Source: Humulus lupulus (lineage: Eukaryota; Streptophyta; Magnoliopsida; Rosales; Cannabaceae). From it: DNA of 64,000 nucleotides. Positions 48,035-60,745 of this stretch are shown piece by piece. The notes below the pieces were generated by a model that saw only the letters and a program-made list of their open reading frames with translations, was not told where the DNA came from and searched no databases. The DNA lies in NCBI RefSeq assembly GCF_963169125.1, contig NC_084799.1:63224643-63288642 (forward strand), given 5' to 3'. Numbering within the stretch: the first letter of the stretch is position 1; every line of letters begins with the position of its first letter. A program made the translations under genes and the position numbers.

Positions 48035-50990
48035 CGGAAGTTGAGAAAGGATGGGAGTAGACACAGACACTACTTAACTTAAAACTACAAATTATCAATA
48101 AAATAGAACGCAATCACATTTGCTCAATAAACCTCCTATTCACACAAATTTCAAGAAATAGCACAACATATATAAAAAATATGTAAGTTATGAGAAAAAA
48201 TACCAAAAACAAGCATATCTCTATTTCTTTAGGTTTTTGACTAATCTATGATATCCTTGTCCCGGTTGGCGAGAGTAAAAAATAACACTAGTTAAATAAA
48301 GTTGTAAACTTATTTAATAATGGACACAATTATTAACAACCTACCATTCGATCAAAATAAGAAAACAAAATCTCTTATTTTATGAGCTGGACCCACGGTT
48401 TCGATAATCACAGATTTAGACCTAGTAGTCACCATAGATGTGAGTCTAGTAGAATTTGACCTATAACTATCTATCTTTCGAAATTTAACTTTGTTAAAAT
48501 AACGTATGAGCACCTTCCGTAGGGGAACGAATCAAAGTGTCTCGATGCTCCATTAAGCTATTGACTTTGTTAAACCAACGGTAGAGAATGAATATAATTA
48601 TTAAAATAAGCTCATTATAAAATTAAAAAATAGTATTTTTATTATTTATTTTTAGAAAATTAATGACTATGTGTTGACCCAGATTTTGGTCAACTGACAC
48701 GGAGTCAGAATATGCTTGACTATGTGAATGAATGCGTTGAAAAGAACCAAATGACAAAAAGTAATAAGAACACGATATTTTATAGTGGTTCGGCCCCAGG
48801 ATCTGGTAATGACCTACGTCCACTTAGATTGTTATTGATATGAGAACCAAAGGAGTGATCAAAGAACAAGGGTTCAATGAGTTTCACCAACCTATGAAGA
48901 ACAATACAATATTTCAAATAGAATTACACTAGTCTCAAGTAATTCCAAAGCCAAAGGTAAAGTTCCTCCCTTGAGCTATCTTTTTCTATTTATAGGCTCA
49001 AGGGGGATTACATGATTTTGTTGCCGATATTCTCTCCTAAATAACCGGATATCCAGGAGATTGTGTGAGTTAAATTCGGGATCTACAAAGATCTTTATAG
49101 TAATATTACATTGCATGCGGAACCATCGACCAGACTGGTCGTAGGTGAGACTGGGCCGCCTCCTGCTTAAAATGTACCTTCTGGTCGATACACTAGCAGA
49201 GTTCCTCCAGATGTCAGCCACGTGTCCAGGGATCACTTGCCACGTCATCAATGCCAATTTTTTGGATAACACTATGGTTTACCAAAAAATTAAAAAAATT
49301 AGAATTTTTAAAACCAAAGTCCTATAATTTCCTATAAATTCTAAAGTGTCACATTGAAACAAATTCAATTAATTTAGAATCAATTTGTTGCTAATCAATA
49401 ATTAGGTTTAACTAATATAATGAACCTATACAATTAAGTCCAACTCAGGTAAATGGGTCTTAACAACTGGGCTTATATGGAGGAGGGCTGGGTCCAGTAT
49501 GTTGTTCCCACTACAAAGGCCCCCAATCTTCCATACAAGGTCCAAAAAACAAGAATTTAAACATTCGTTTTATTAATTGATTAGGCTCACTATAGTCATG
49601 CAAAACAAATGGGCCTTCACAAGTGGAATGACCCACTAGAGAGGAATTTAAACTTTACATTTTCTAATGGGCCCAAATAAAACCTATCATTTTATGAATA
49701 TTTTATTTGGCAAAATCCATATATCTAACAAACATATGGGCCACTATATGCATCTAAGGCCAATTGCAAAAATACCACATATAGTGCAAACAGACGTGTT
49801 ATAATTGGATGGGCCTACTCATGTTATTATATGAGCAATTCTATAAATTTATGCAAAAATATCACAATTGATTTTATTTGCAAAAATACCACAATTAATT
49901 TCTAGAATTTATCAAAATTTTACAAAAAATAAGTCAATTTAAATAAAATTTATCAACAATTAACAAAGTTAATTTAAATTTCATTTATCAACAATCAACT
50001 TGGTTTAGCTTAATTTGAAAAAAAATATATATCAATTTAATATAAATAGGATTTATCAACAATTAACCAAAGTTAATTTAAATCTCATATATTAAAAAAA
50101 TATTTAATTAATTGGTTGAGAAAAATGATATTTTTCAAATTTTAAAAAATTTTAAATTTTAAAATCAATATCTTAACTGTTTTTCAAAAATATCTTGTGT
50201 TGTTACAACAATAAGCTAATATTTCAACCATTTTAAAAAAACATATATTAATGGTTATAACAACCATAAAATATCTTAAAACAGTTAAACAAATTCAAAT
50301 ATCTATGAAAATATCTAACTAACAAATTTCAAAATTTAAATAATTTAAATATTAAAAACTATAGAATAAAGAAATATTTATATTTTCAAATAAAGATTTA
50401 ACAAAAAATATCAAGTATTTAAAAGAAAATATCTTAAATATCTCATATCTTAATTCTAATATTTCAATATTTTAAAAGATTTAAAATTAAGTTGTTATTC
50501 TATTTTTAAATTTGAATTTGAATCTTTGTAGAAAACATCTAATTATTTAAATCTCAACTAGCAAAAATATCTTATTTTAAAAAACAATTTTAAATGATAA
50601 AATAAATCTGATATTTTTGGTTTTGTTATAAATAATCAATTTCATATTTTTATTTAAAAATAAATAAATAAATTCTGGGATGAACAGTGACGCGCTGCGC
50701 GGGTGCGTGCACGCATGGACAGCCAGGCCAAAAAAAATTCAGAAAAACTTTTTGTGCAAATTTTTAAACCAAAAACGTTTTCTAATTAATTTTTAAAATG
50801 TTTTACACAAAATAAAGCATATATAAAAATTAATGACATAGAAAACTCAACAAAATAATCTAAAAATTGCTAAGAATCACATAAAATCAATATGCTTCAT
50901 AAAAATATGAAAATCCATCCAATTATTCAAACACATCAAATAATTCAATTTTTAACATGTTCATGCCAAAGGCTTTGAGGATTACCAAAG
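48035..50990 (-). other. Leader of copia D (AT-rich, no gene), with nested solo LTR
   Basis: Between the primer-binding site and gag start. Apart from the solo LTR at 48672-49271 I see no coding pattern. It includes a conspicuous GC-rich spot at about 50685-50730 (GACGCGCTGCGCGGGTGCG) in otherwise AT-rich DNA. Confidence 0.6.
48672..49271 (-). mobile_element. Solo LTR nested in copia D, 600 bp
   Basis: TGTTGACCCAG at 48672 to TTGGATAACA at 49271, flanked by the perfect 5-bp duplication CTATG (48667-48671 and 49272-49276). The minus strand has TATAAATA at 48994-48987. It has no internal region, so it arose by LTR-LTR recombination. The block ATAGTGGTTCGGCC is a phrase found in many plant LTRs. 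Confidence 0.93.
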
Positions 50991-51002
50991 GCTCTGATGC
51001 CA
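50991..51002 (-). other. Primer-binding site of copia D
   Basis: Minus strand TGGCATCAGAGC, one base off TGGTATCAGAGC for initiator tRNA-Met, two bases inside the 5' LTR. Confidence 0.88.
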
Positions 51003-51004
51003 GT

Positions 51005-52868
51005 TATTGGGAAAACTTATATAGGATCTTTATTTATTTTTATGTAGATCTAATATTAGACAAGTTCATATGAGACATCCTAGAACATGTTTCTAAAATT
51101 GAATTAAAAAAAGAAATAATGATAAGAACACTTACATTATACGCAGTGGAATAATAGAGTCATTCCTTCAGTTTCTCTAACCCTTGTGTCCTTTCTGTCG
51201 CAAAGTATTACTAAGAAACTAAATCGATCTTCAATTTTCTTCACAGCCTTCCAAAGTATCCTTAGAATCACCTAGACTAGGGTGGGCAATTCTCAACACA
51301 TGAGAAAGATACAAAGAGAAGAATGGAAAAGAACAATAAGGCTTAGAAAATGACTTATGTTTAGAGAGAATCTTATAATCTATCAGAAAACCAGTGTTTA
51401 TCATCTGAAATCTGACTTGTGTTTTCAACTCTCTCTTAACATTCTTTTTATAGACTCAATTAGGTCATTTATTTAATTAAAAAATCAATAAAATAATAGC
51501 CAATTAACAGCCCTAGGTTGAAATTATCATGGGCTTTAGGCCCGTGAAATTTCCCATTTGATTATAAGCCTATTAGACTTAAAATTAAGGCATGTATTGT
51601 TTTCTATTGATTTAATTAATTAAATAATTATTTAAAGCATTTATCAAATTAATTATTTTTAATTTTAACATTGATTTAAACTTATTTATTAATTTAGATA
51701 CCAATTTATCTTAATTAATAAATCTGCCCTAATTTCTCTTTTATTTTCAAAATTACATAACTATGTGAAACTATCCAAAATTGACATCATCAACTTTGAT
51801 AATTCTAATTGATAATTAAATCAATTAATTGAGACTATCTAGATGATTTTATCCAAGGTATAGTGGGGACATGGGCCTATGAAATCAAGCTCCAATAAGT
51901 TATCATAATTCTAACAAATAAATTTACTAACTTATTAATTCCTTGTGACTCCACTAAAGACTCAGAATTGCACTCTTGAATTCATAGAACGCTCTATAAG
52001 CAATATAGATACACTATTAATTATCCATTGTTACAACCATAATTTTCACTCAATCCTCTATAGACGGTCTACAATGAGATTGGACTAAAATATCGTTTTA
52101 CCCCTCATTGTATTTTATCCTTAAAACACTTAGTTCCTTGTAAATGATATTTCAGTAAACTAATATTGATTACTGAAATGAGATATCTATTATTTAGCAC
52201 CTTGAACCAAACTAAAAGGAAACCATCAATTCATTTCTTCATCAAAAGTTATAGATGTTCATATCTAAGATTAACACTCCCACTCAATTATACTACCGAG
52301 TTCCCAAAATGTAAGTATAGTTTAGTCCGTAGGGTAAGCTGATAACGAACAAGTCAAAGAACTCAAATAATACAATCAGTTAGAATACTAACCACTCATA
52401 ATTGATATTGGATTGACCTATGGTCAACTATATGATATGACTAGAATAGATAATAACGGTATGTTTACTTATCCTATCAAATGTCAATATCGGTCCTGTC
52501 CGATGTAACAAATACATCCGATCTTATCTACTTTGCTAATGTTCTAGAAAGAACATAACATTGCGATGTGTAAGTAGATCATATCATAGATTGGCAAGTC
52601 AGTGTAAATCCTGTGCATCGACTAGTCTTAGGACTAACTTATTTTGAACATATAATCATATATTATATTGCACTGTGATTACATCACTATAAATACGATT
52701 AGCTACATGCTCAGGATTTAATAGAAGTTTATATTAAACAAATAATCTGAAAATAAAACATGTGAGCAAAGTGATTGACCAAGTCAAAAAAATGATTTCT
52801 ATTCTTTTATTGATAATAAATGAGATTACAGAGAGATTAGGTTTTAATTAGGGCATAAAATCCTAACA
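51005..52868 (-). repeat. 5' LTR of copia D
   Basis: 1864 bp, TATTGGGAAAACTT to AATCCTAACA. The terminal TG of the left copy reads TA here, a decay of the LTR end. A minus-strand TATAAAAAGA lies at 51452-51443. It is followed by GTTTT, then B LTR sequence. Confidence 0.93.
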
Positions 52869-53286
52869 GTTTTATCAAAATAAACACATGCAGTTTTTTT
52901 TTTATATTTTGTGAAAGAAAATATGGTTTTAATTCAATTATGTGATTTTAATCAAATAAAATGCTTGTTGGAATTTTTGGTTTATTAAGAGGAAATTTCT
53001 TTTGAATAAAATAAGTAAAGCATGTGCTCAGATAAACTAAGTCTTAGATTTCATATATGATAAATGTGATTTTTTCACACCTTAAATATGTATTTTCTCA
53101 TTTATAATTATGCAGATTATATTTGCAAAATAATTAAGTGAGATTATTTTTTTAAAAGGCGATCAAGAAATTAATTTAGTAATTATAATTAACTACAAAA
53201 TTTTGTCACGTTCTTTTAAATGTTATTAAATAATAAATGGAAATATTATTTTATACAAACTAAAACTAAGGAATTATTTTAGTAAA
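52869..53286 (+). repeat. 3' LTR of element B, second segment
   Basis: Continues the B LTR after copia D, matching 5' LTR 31269-31683, and is cut by CACTA E after AAA at 53284-53286. Confidence 0.92.
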
Positions 53287-53304
53287 CACTACTAGAAATA
53301 TAGG

Positions 53305-53585
53305 CTTTTACTTCGGTTTTTATACTGAGCATACGGAAAAATTGAAGTAAAAACCTTTTTAAACTCTTTTACTTCGCTTTTGAATTTGGCGCTTTCAAAA
53401 AAATTACATACTACTTCGCTTTTTTAAAAAAACGAAGTTAAAAATTCAAAATAAAGAGGGCCATGTTTGGTTGCACAGGCCCGTGAATTCTGTTTAGAGA
53501 GAATAAAGATGTGAAAAAAAGGCCAAGCCAAACGCGTCCCTTGTGCACCTTTTACTTCGGTTTTTACCTAAAAACTGAAGTAAAA
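53305..53585. repeat. Left subterminal repeats of CACTA E
   Basis: Several copies of TTTTACTTCGGTTTTTA and inverse copies such as AAAAACTGAAGTAAAAG. In this superfamily such motifs are transposase-binding sites. Confidence 0.88.
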
Positions 53586-54924
53586 GGGTTAATAACCCTC
53601 TTCTCCCACCCGAACGGTCATATCTCTCTCTCTCCTCTGTAGAAAAAAACCCCAAAACCTCCATTAATAACCGTGAGACAACACCATTTTTCATTTTTCA
53701 AAACCTTTTTTTTTCTTTATTTCTTACCACTTTCCTTCACTATAAACCGAAATATAGCCCAAAAATCTTTTTTTTTTGTTTTTTAGAGAAAAAAAATACA
53801 TTTGGCCGTGGGTATTATTTCTCATGGTTTCTTGGTGTTTCTTGCCGGATTTTGACCGGATTTTTGTCATTGCCAAGTGTTTTTGAGCTTCAAAACAGGT
53901 ATGGATTACTAAAACATTGTTTTGATGATAATTTTTTATTTTTCTATGTTTTTTTTATTTTTTTTATATTATTCCGAATTTTATAATTAAAATTATTAAT
54001 ATTTTGATAACTTTTCTTATTATTTTTTTATTTTAAATAATGTGATAAAAATTTGGTTTATTATAAATATATATATATATGTATATTAGTAAATTTTAGA
54101 AATTGTGGCAAGAGATGAATTTTCTTTTTAAATATTAAAAAAAATAAATAGCTTGAAGATGATCAAAGTGTTGTTCATTAGTTTATATAACTAGTTTGAT
54201 TTTTTTTTATTAATTGGTTTAATAATTAATTATGTAGTTTACTAATTATGTAAGTAATGTTTTAGTAGGGTCATCGATTGAGTGGTGAACTTTGTTGTTC
54301 ATTTCGGGTGAATTGAAGAGTAATATTGAAGGTTATTTTTTTTTTTTTTTATTTATATTACTACAACATTTATGTATAAAGATAAGGCTAATTAAATCAT
54401 GCATATTGGATTTAGTGAAAGTTATGTTTAAAAATTAGTGAAGTAGGCTCTGGGAAATTTGCGTGCTGTGGTGATATAAGGATGGATTCATTTATGCTTG
54501 ATTGTTGTGTTTGTTTGTATTGTTTTTATAGGAAATTATGAAATTGTGGTATGCTATAGAAACAGAGGATACTCTGCCGAATTTTTTAAAATTTTTATAA
54601 GACTAGAACCTAATAATGATGGATTCATTTATGCATGATTATTGTGTTTGTTTGTGGAAATTATGAAATTGCGGTATGCTATAGAAACAGAGGATACTCT
54701 GCCGAATTTTTTAAAATTTTTTATAAGACTAGAACCTAATAATGATGGGTTCATCTATGCTTGATTATTGTGTTTGTTTGTATTGGTTTTATAGGTAATT
54801 ATGAAATTACGGTATGCTATAGAAACAGAGGAAACTCTGTCAATTTTTTAAAAAAATTTATAAGACTAGAACCTAATATAAGTTTTTTTTTCTAACTTAT
54901 TAGGAATTTAATATTGTTATTAGT

Positions 54925-57753
54925 ATGGATAAATCATGGATGCTTGAGAGGAGAGAAACATCACAATTTCAAGATGGATTCAACAAATTTTTAGAGTTTT
55001 GTCTAAAGAATTGTAGTGATCCACAAAAAATTCGTTGTCCTTGTATCGATTGTGGTAATGGAGTAAAGGGGAATATTACCATGACAAATGATCATGTATT
55101 TTGTCGGGGATTTGATATAAGTTATAGTAAATGGTATTGGCATGGAGAATTATTAAATGACGATCCATATCCATTAGGTAGGCGAGGTGTAGATGATTTT
55201 GAGAGTAATGATTTTGATGATCATCCTATAGAATTGCTTGATGAAGCACAAGAAGAGTTTTTTCATAATCCAGAAAAATTTGATAGTATGGTTAGAGATG
55301 CAGATAGACAATTATTCAGTGGTTGCAATAAACTAAGATTGCCAACAATGGTTAAATTTTATAACATAAAAGCAGAAAATGGAGTTAGTGATAAGTGTTT
55401 TAGTCAATTTTTAGCTGCTTTCAAAGAGATTTTACCGCTAGAAAATTGTTTTTCGGAGTCTACATATGAAGTAAAGAAAACATTAAGTTTGACAAGGTTG
55501 AAGTATGAGAAGATTCATGCATGTCTGAATGATTGTATTTTATATCGTAAGGAGTATGCAGACATGGACACTTGCCCAGAATGTGGTTTATCACGGTACA
55601 AACCTAACAAAAGTAAGGAGATTAGGAAACTTGTTCCTTAGAAAGTGTTATGGTACTTACCTTTGATTTCGTGGCTGAAGTGATTACATCGAAGCACAGA
55701 ACACTCTAAGAACTTAATATGGCACGGTACTGGATGAGTGAAAGATGGTAAACTCCGGCATCCTGCAGATTCACAGGCCTGGAAGAAGGTAGATTATATC
55801 AATCTAGAATTAAAAAATGAACCAAGACATCTTCGTCTCGGTTTAGCTGCTGATGGAGTAAACCCGCGTAGATCTCTTAGTAGTAGGCATAGTTCATGGC
55901 ATGTCTTCTTGGTTATGTACAATCTTCCTCCTTGGTTGGTCATGAAAAGGAAGTTTATGATGATTTCATTAATGATTTCAGGCCCAAAACAACTAGGACA
56001 TGATATCGATGTTTATTTGGCACCATTAATGGATGATTTGAAAGAGTTGTATGAAAATGGTGTTGAGACATATGTTGGTTTTAAAAAAGAAGTATTTAAT
56101 TTGAAAGCGGTGTTGTTATGGACTGTTAATGATGTTCCAGCATATGGTAACCTATCAGGTTTGAGCACAAAAGGTTACCAAGCTTGTCTAATTTGTTGCA
56201 CCAACACAAGGGCCCGTCGCTTGTCAAAGGGACGCAAAATGTGTTATATGGATCATAGACGATATTTGCATTTAAGTCATCCTGACAGAAATAAAGAAAA
56301 AGCATTTGACGGTACTGTGGAATGAGACCTTGCTCCTTTGCCATTGTCAGGTAAGAAAATTCTTAAGGAAGTAGAAAAAGTTGACTTTAGGTATGGGAAG
56401 AAGAATAAAAACAAAAAAGTCAAAGGATGTTTTCAAAGAAAATCAATTTTATTTCAACTTCCTTACTGGAAAGATTTACTCGTTAGACATTGCTTGGATG
56501 TCATGCACATAGAAAAAAATGTGTGTGAAAGTATAATCGATACATTACTTGATATCCTAGGTAAAACCAAAGATGATTTGTCTAGTCGTTTAGATCTTGT
56601 TGAGATGGGTATAAGACACCGCTTGGCACCTGAAGAAAAAGGTAAACGCACATATTTGCCTCATGCTTGTTTTACATTGTCTAAAGAAGAGAAGCAAGTC
56701 ATATGTCAATCATTGGCAGAGATGAAAGTGCCTGATGGTTATTCATCGAATGTTCGAAACTTGGTGTCTATGCAAGATTTGAAGTTAATTGGAATGAAAT
56801 CACATGATTGTCATATATTAATGCAACAATTACTTCCAATTGCCATTCAGTTAGTTTTACCAAAAAGAGTTCGAGATTGTGTGACAAGTGTGTGCATCTT
56901 CTTTAATCAACTATGCGGAAAATAATTGGAAATGAAGAAGTTGAATGCGTTGCATGATGAAATAGTTGAAACTTTATGCAAGCTTGAAAAATATTTTCCA
57001 CCATCTTTTTTTGACATCATGATACATTTGATGGTCCATTTAGTAAGAGAAGCGAAGTTGTGTGGGCCAGTTTGGGCAAGATGGATGTATCCATTTAAAA
57101 GGAATATAAATGTGTTGAAAGGATATGTACGTAATCACCATTGCCCTGAAGCTTGTATGGTTGAGTGTTATTTAGAATAAGAAGCTGTGGAATTTTGTTT
57201 AGAGTACATGGTTGGAGTCGACACAATCGGAATTAGCAAACCACGAAATAACTCGGATGGAGTTGATAGAGGATTACGAGGGAAAGGAACAGTAGTGACC
57301 ATATCTCGTGCAGAATTAGATCAAGCTCATTTAGTTGTGTTGGAAAACAATCCTGAGGTTCAACCATATATAACGTAAGTTATAAATTTAATAAACATTA
57401 TGCTCATTTTTATGTATAATTGAAATTTTAATGTTGTACTTTGTATTTGCAATGAGCACATGGAGTTATTACAATCAATGATTCCAAACAAAGTTAAAAA
57501 TAAACAGAAAAGGATTATAGATGAGCATCATAAAACATCTACCCTTTGGCATTGCTTAATAATCGCGGGAAGAATGATGAGAGATTTTAAGACCAACATC
57601 ACTAGTGACTACATCTACCCTTTGGCAAAAGAGGGTCTGATAGATGAACTCCAATTCATTCCTAAGAAATATCCAGAATTTGACCTAGAAGATTGGAGGA
57701 CCTTTGTTAGCCACCGTTTATCTCCTGAGTTTATGGTACTATTACGTATATGA
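54925..57753 (+). pseudogene. TNP2-like CACTA transposase with six in-frame stops
   Basis: TNP2-type proteins cut the element ends. One frame runs from ATG at 54925 (MDKSWMLERRETSQF) to about 57378, then after an intron (about 57376-57455) continues to 57733. The N-terminal transposase-associated domain has IRCPCIDCGNG. The Transposase_21 core follows, with CPECGLSRYK, KDGKLRHPADSQ, LKAVLLWTVNDVPAYGNLSG, LLVRHCLDVMHIEKNVCES and LVREAKLCGPVWARWMYPFK. Stops are at 55639 (TAG), 55681, 55735 and 56323 (TGA), 56923 and 57178 (TAA). I see no frameshift in 2.45 kb, so decay is by point change. Neighbouring downstream exons belong to the second CACTA gene. Confidence 0.9.
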
Positions 57754-57814
57754 TTTATTAGTTTTGAAGTATTAATAATTGCTTAAAAACTTACCGTTAC
57801 TTATTTTATGTAGG

Positions 57815-60153
57815 CTTTGCGGGAAACACAACGTGAAAGAGCTCTCAAATATACTTCGAGGCATCGTACGTCTCGTAGAGGGCTTGCCAATGTTAGAGAG
57901 GACTTGGTAAGTAATTTACATCACTATTTTACAACTGTCAACCTGTTATGAAGAATATTACACTCACCAACTTTAATTAATTGTTGTATGTTGTAGAAAA
58001 ATGAACTAGGTGTGGCAGATGTAGAATGGTACCAAGTTTGGATAAGAGAACGAGAAAAGAAGAAGGTTCTTGTCACAGATTTGGCAAACAAATTGAAGCA
58101 AGAATTGTAAGTGGTTTCAAGCAAGTATTTTAAAGTAATGTAGGAATGATAAAGTTCATATAAGTTACTAATATAAGCGATCACTGGTTTGTTTGACAGA
58201 ATGAGCTGAAAGAAAAAGTTAGTAGTGGAGAAATCATTGCAAAGGGTCGGAATGACACATTAACGCAAGCTTTAGGGACACCTGAGCACCCAGGCCGTGT
58301 TAGAGCACTTGGGTATGATATTGTTTTTTATTTGTTGCATTTAACTTCATTCTACAATATTTTAGTTTTTAAATAATTGGGTTGATTATTGTAGGTCATT
58401 TGCGAAGATTTTGTCCGTCTTTGGAAGAAAACCAAAAATAGCAAAAGAAATGGTTGATGTTGTTAGTAAGAAAGATGCAGAAATTGCGAGGCTCATAGCA
58501 GAACTTAAAGCTTTAGAGGAGGAAAGAGCTAAACAAGCAGGTGGGATAGATGATATGGATGAACATGACAACGATGATGAGCAGAATGACGAAGAATGTC
58601 ACACACCGTACATGCAGGATGACGTGCCTCCACAATCTACAACTGATGTGTTACTTTGTTAAGATAATATTCATAATGTGGTGGTAGAGGGTGCTATCAT
58701 TGATGGGGTGGGTCCACTAACTATTCATGGTGTTCAACTGACAGACGAATACGCGAGGGTGCGAGTCACCAAAATGTTACAAGAGGATGCTGAAATCCCA
58801 TGTTCTGCTGGGGAGATACGCTATGTTCGAGATACCTATGACGTATTCATTCCTTGGCCAAAAGAATTAGTTATGACTGATCCAAGGATAAGACGAACCA
58901 TAATTCTCTTACTAGCCCACGTCAATCTAGAAAACACTCTGATAGAAGGCCAACCATTTGCTGATCACATCATGAATCGCATCCATGTTAGCCTTCAGTT
59001 TATGGTGAGAGAATTTTGCAGAGTTAAGGGAATAAACACAGTCGTCTCAATTCCAGTGGACCCATCATTCATGAATCGCGAGTCAATCTTTATAACTTCA
59101 GAGGATGTGGAACAAGTTGCTACTTTGCATATGATTGGAGGCTCAGCAATGATATTCGAACTAAGGCATTCCTTCAACTAATTCTTTGGAATGATATGAA
59201 ATTTATAATAGTTATGAGTACTGCTCTGTGATTTGTTGCAAATTTTCATAGTAAATTGAATGTTTACAGGTTTGGGTAGTCCTATTTATAGGGGAAGCTC
59301 TGTCAAAAAATTTCAAAATTATTTAACACTTAAGAAAATTTTGCAGATGCATTTGGGAGTCCCTATTTCCAAATCAGTGTCTTTTGCAAGTTTTTTGACA
59401 TTGAGCGTCTTAGCATTAATAATGTTAACGATGTAGAACGATCAACCATTGACTTGGAAAATTGGTTGATGACCATGGATAGAGTTGGTCAACTATACTT
59501 TATACCTTGGAACATATGGTAAGAAATACTATAAACTTTTCTTATTTGATTATTCATATATTAAAAATTTAATTATTTTATTTAACACGCTTATGATTTT
59601 AGGGAACATTGGACTTTGGTGATTGCTATGCCAAAAGGAAAAATCGTGTTCTTGGATCCACTGAAAGCACACAAACGTCCTGAAGAAATTGATTCAATGA
59701 TAATGAGGTAAGTTTTAAAATTTTAAAAATATTTCTTAATATGCAACAACTATTACATGTTACTACATCTTAATAACTTTTGTTATTTTTCTTTTTAAAT
59801 AGTGCATATTATAAGACTTCTTCCAATGAATTACTCGGCAATCCTACATAGATATTCAATGTTTCATGTCCAAGACAACCACAAAGTCATGAAGTTGGTT
59901 TTTATGTGTTGAAGTACATTAGAGATCTTGTAGGGGCATCAAATGCAATAGAAACCTTAAAAGAAAAAGTAAGTTCAATTTTTATAACTTATTTTGGTAT
60001 GGATAATCTATAAAATAATCAATGTTGTTATTAATTAATTTATATTTATTAATTTTACAGTTTGATGGGAAGAAGCAATATTGTGAGATTGCAGACCTCT
60101 TGCCAATCCAACATGAATGGTTAGGTCGATTGATGACATACATTTATCAGTAA
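57815..60153 (+). pseudogene. Second CACTA gene: Transposase_24-like, coiled coil and Ulp1-like C-terminus
   Basis: Exon pieces at about 57815-57909, 57998-58108, 58200-58313, 58396-59180, 59346-59520, 59603-59707, 59803-59969 and 60061-60153. They contain RHRTSRRGLANVREDL, ALGTPEHPGRVRALG (a Transposase_24 hallmark), a coiled coil (KKDAEIARLIAELKALEEE), an acidic stretch, and then a Ulp1 cysteine-protease-like fold: EHWTLVIAMPKGKIVFLDP with His at 59607-59609 and Asp at 59655-59657, and SCPRQPQSHEVGFYVLKYIR. The place of the usual catalytic Cys (E-C-G) is Val (59894-59896). Stops occur at 58660 and 59849. Whether the exons were one protein or two is unclear. The role of Ulp1-like domains in CACTA elements is not established. 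Confidence 0.8.
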
Positions 60154-60509
60154 GCCTATTTTGCTTATAAGTTCGTTTAGTTCTAAGTTTAGTTTTATGT
60201 AAATGTATTAATGTTAATGCTAACTATCTTACTCAAGTACTTGTGTTTTATATGCTTATGTATGACATTTCTAATTAATGAAAGTTAGCATATTTTCATT
60301 AAAAAAAAATTCATAATCAAATCCAATTGTAAAAATATATATAACTATAAATTCATATAATTAGATCGTTTAAAAAAAATTAGGCCAAAAATATATATAT
60401 ATATATATATATAAGTAGACCATTAAAAAAAATTAGGCCAAAATATATATATATATAAATAGAATTTGGCCATTTAAAAATAATCAGAATTAATTATTTT
60501 TAAAAAAGG

Positions 60510-60745
60510 GGGCACTTTCTACTTCGGTTTTTAGGTAAAAACCGAAGTAGAAAGTGCCCAGGATGGAGGCGTACCCCACTTTCTACTTCGGTTATTATGT
60601 AAAAACCGAAGTAGAAAGTGGGGATTCTACTTCGGTTTTAACTACTTTTTTACTTCGCTCCGAACTACTGCGGTTGCAAATTTTAGCGAAAACCGAAGTA
60701 AATCAAGCTTAAAAACTGAAGTAAAAGCCCTTTTTTCTTGTTGTG
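60510..60745. repeat. Right subterminal repeats and terminus of CACTA E
   Basis: Alternating CTACTTCGGTTTTTA and AAAACCGAAGTAGAAAG motifs, including a perfect hairpin-forming pair at about 60519-60560, then the terminal repeat. The end reads TTGTTGTG, so the outermost CACTA is CACAA here. A (TA)n run lies just left at 60393-60413. Confidence 0.9.

Larger units (their letters stand above)
42655..52868 (-). mobile_element. Ty1/copia LTR retrotransposon D, complete, 10.2 kb
   Basis: LTRs at 42655-44290 and 51005-52868, primer-binding site at 50991-51002, polypurine tract next to the left LTR (AGTGGGAGTTTGT on the minus strand), and a perfect GTTTT target duplication on both sides within the B LTR. 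Integrase before RT gives copia; long LTRs and leader recall the Angela/TAR side of the family (inference). The two LTRs differ by several indels, including about 70 bp near 51955 and about 150 bp near 52530 found only in the right copy. A solo LTR (48672-49271) is nested in the leader. Confidence 0.95.
53287..60745 (+). mobile_element. CACTA (En/Spm) DNA transposon E, complete, 7.5 kb
   Basis: Starts CACTACTAGAAATATAGG at 53287 and ends at 60745 with the complement of CACAACAAGAAAAAAGGG. The 3-bp duplication AAA flanks it (53284-53286, 60746-60748), and the B LTR sequence is continuous across it. Subterminal arrays of TTTTACTTCGGTTTTTA and its complement lie at 53305-53585 and 60510-60730. 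Inside are a TNP2-like transposase and a second gene with Transposase_24-like and Ulp1-like parts. In-frame stops show this copy cannot move alone. Confidence 0.95.

Noticed and set aside
49145..49327. ORFs on both strands in the D leader
   Set aside because: They fall in a solo LTR with clear TG/CA ends and target duplication.
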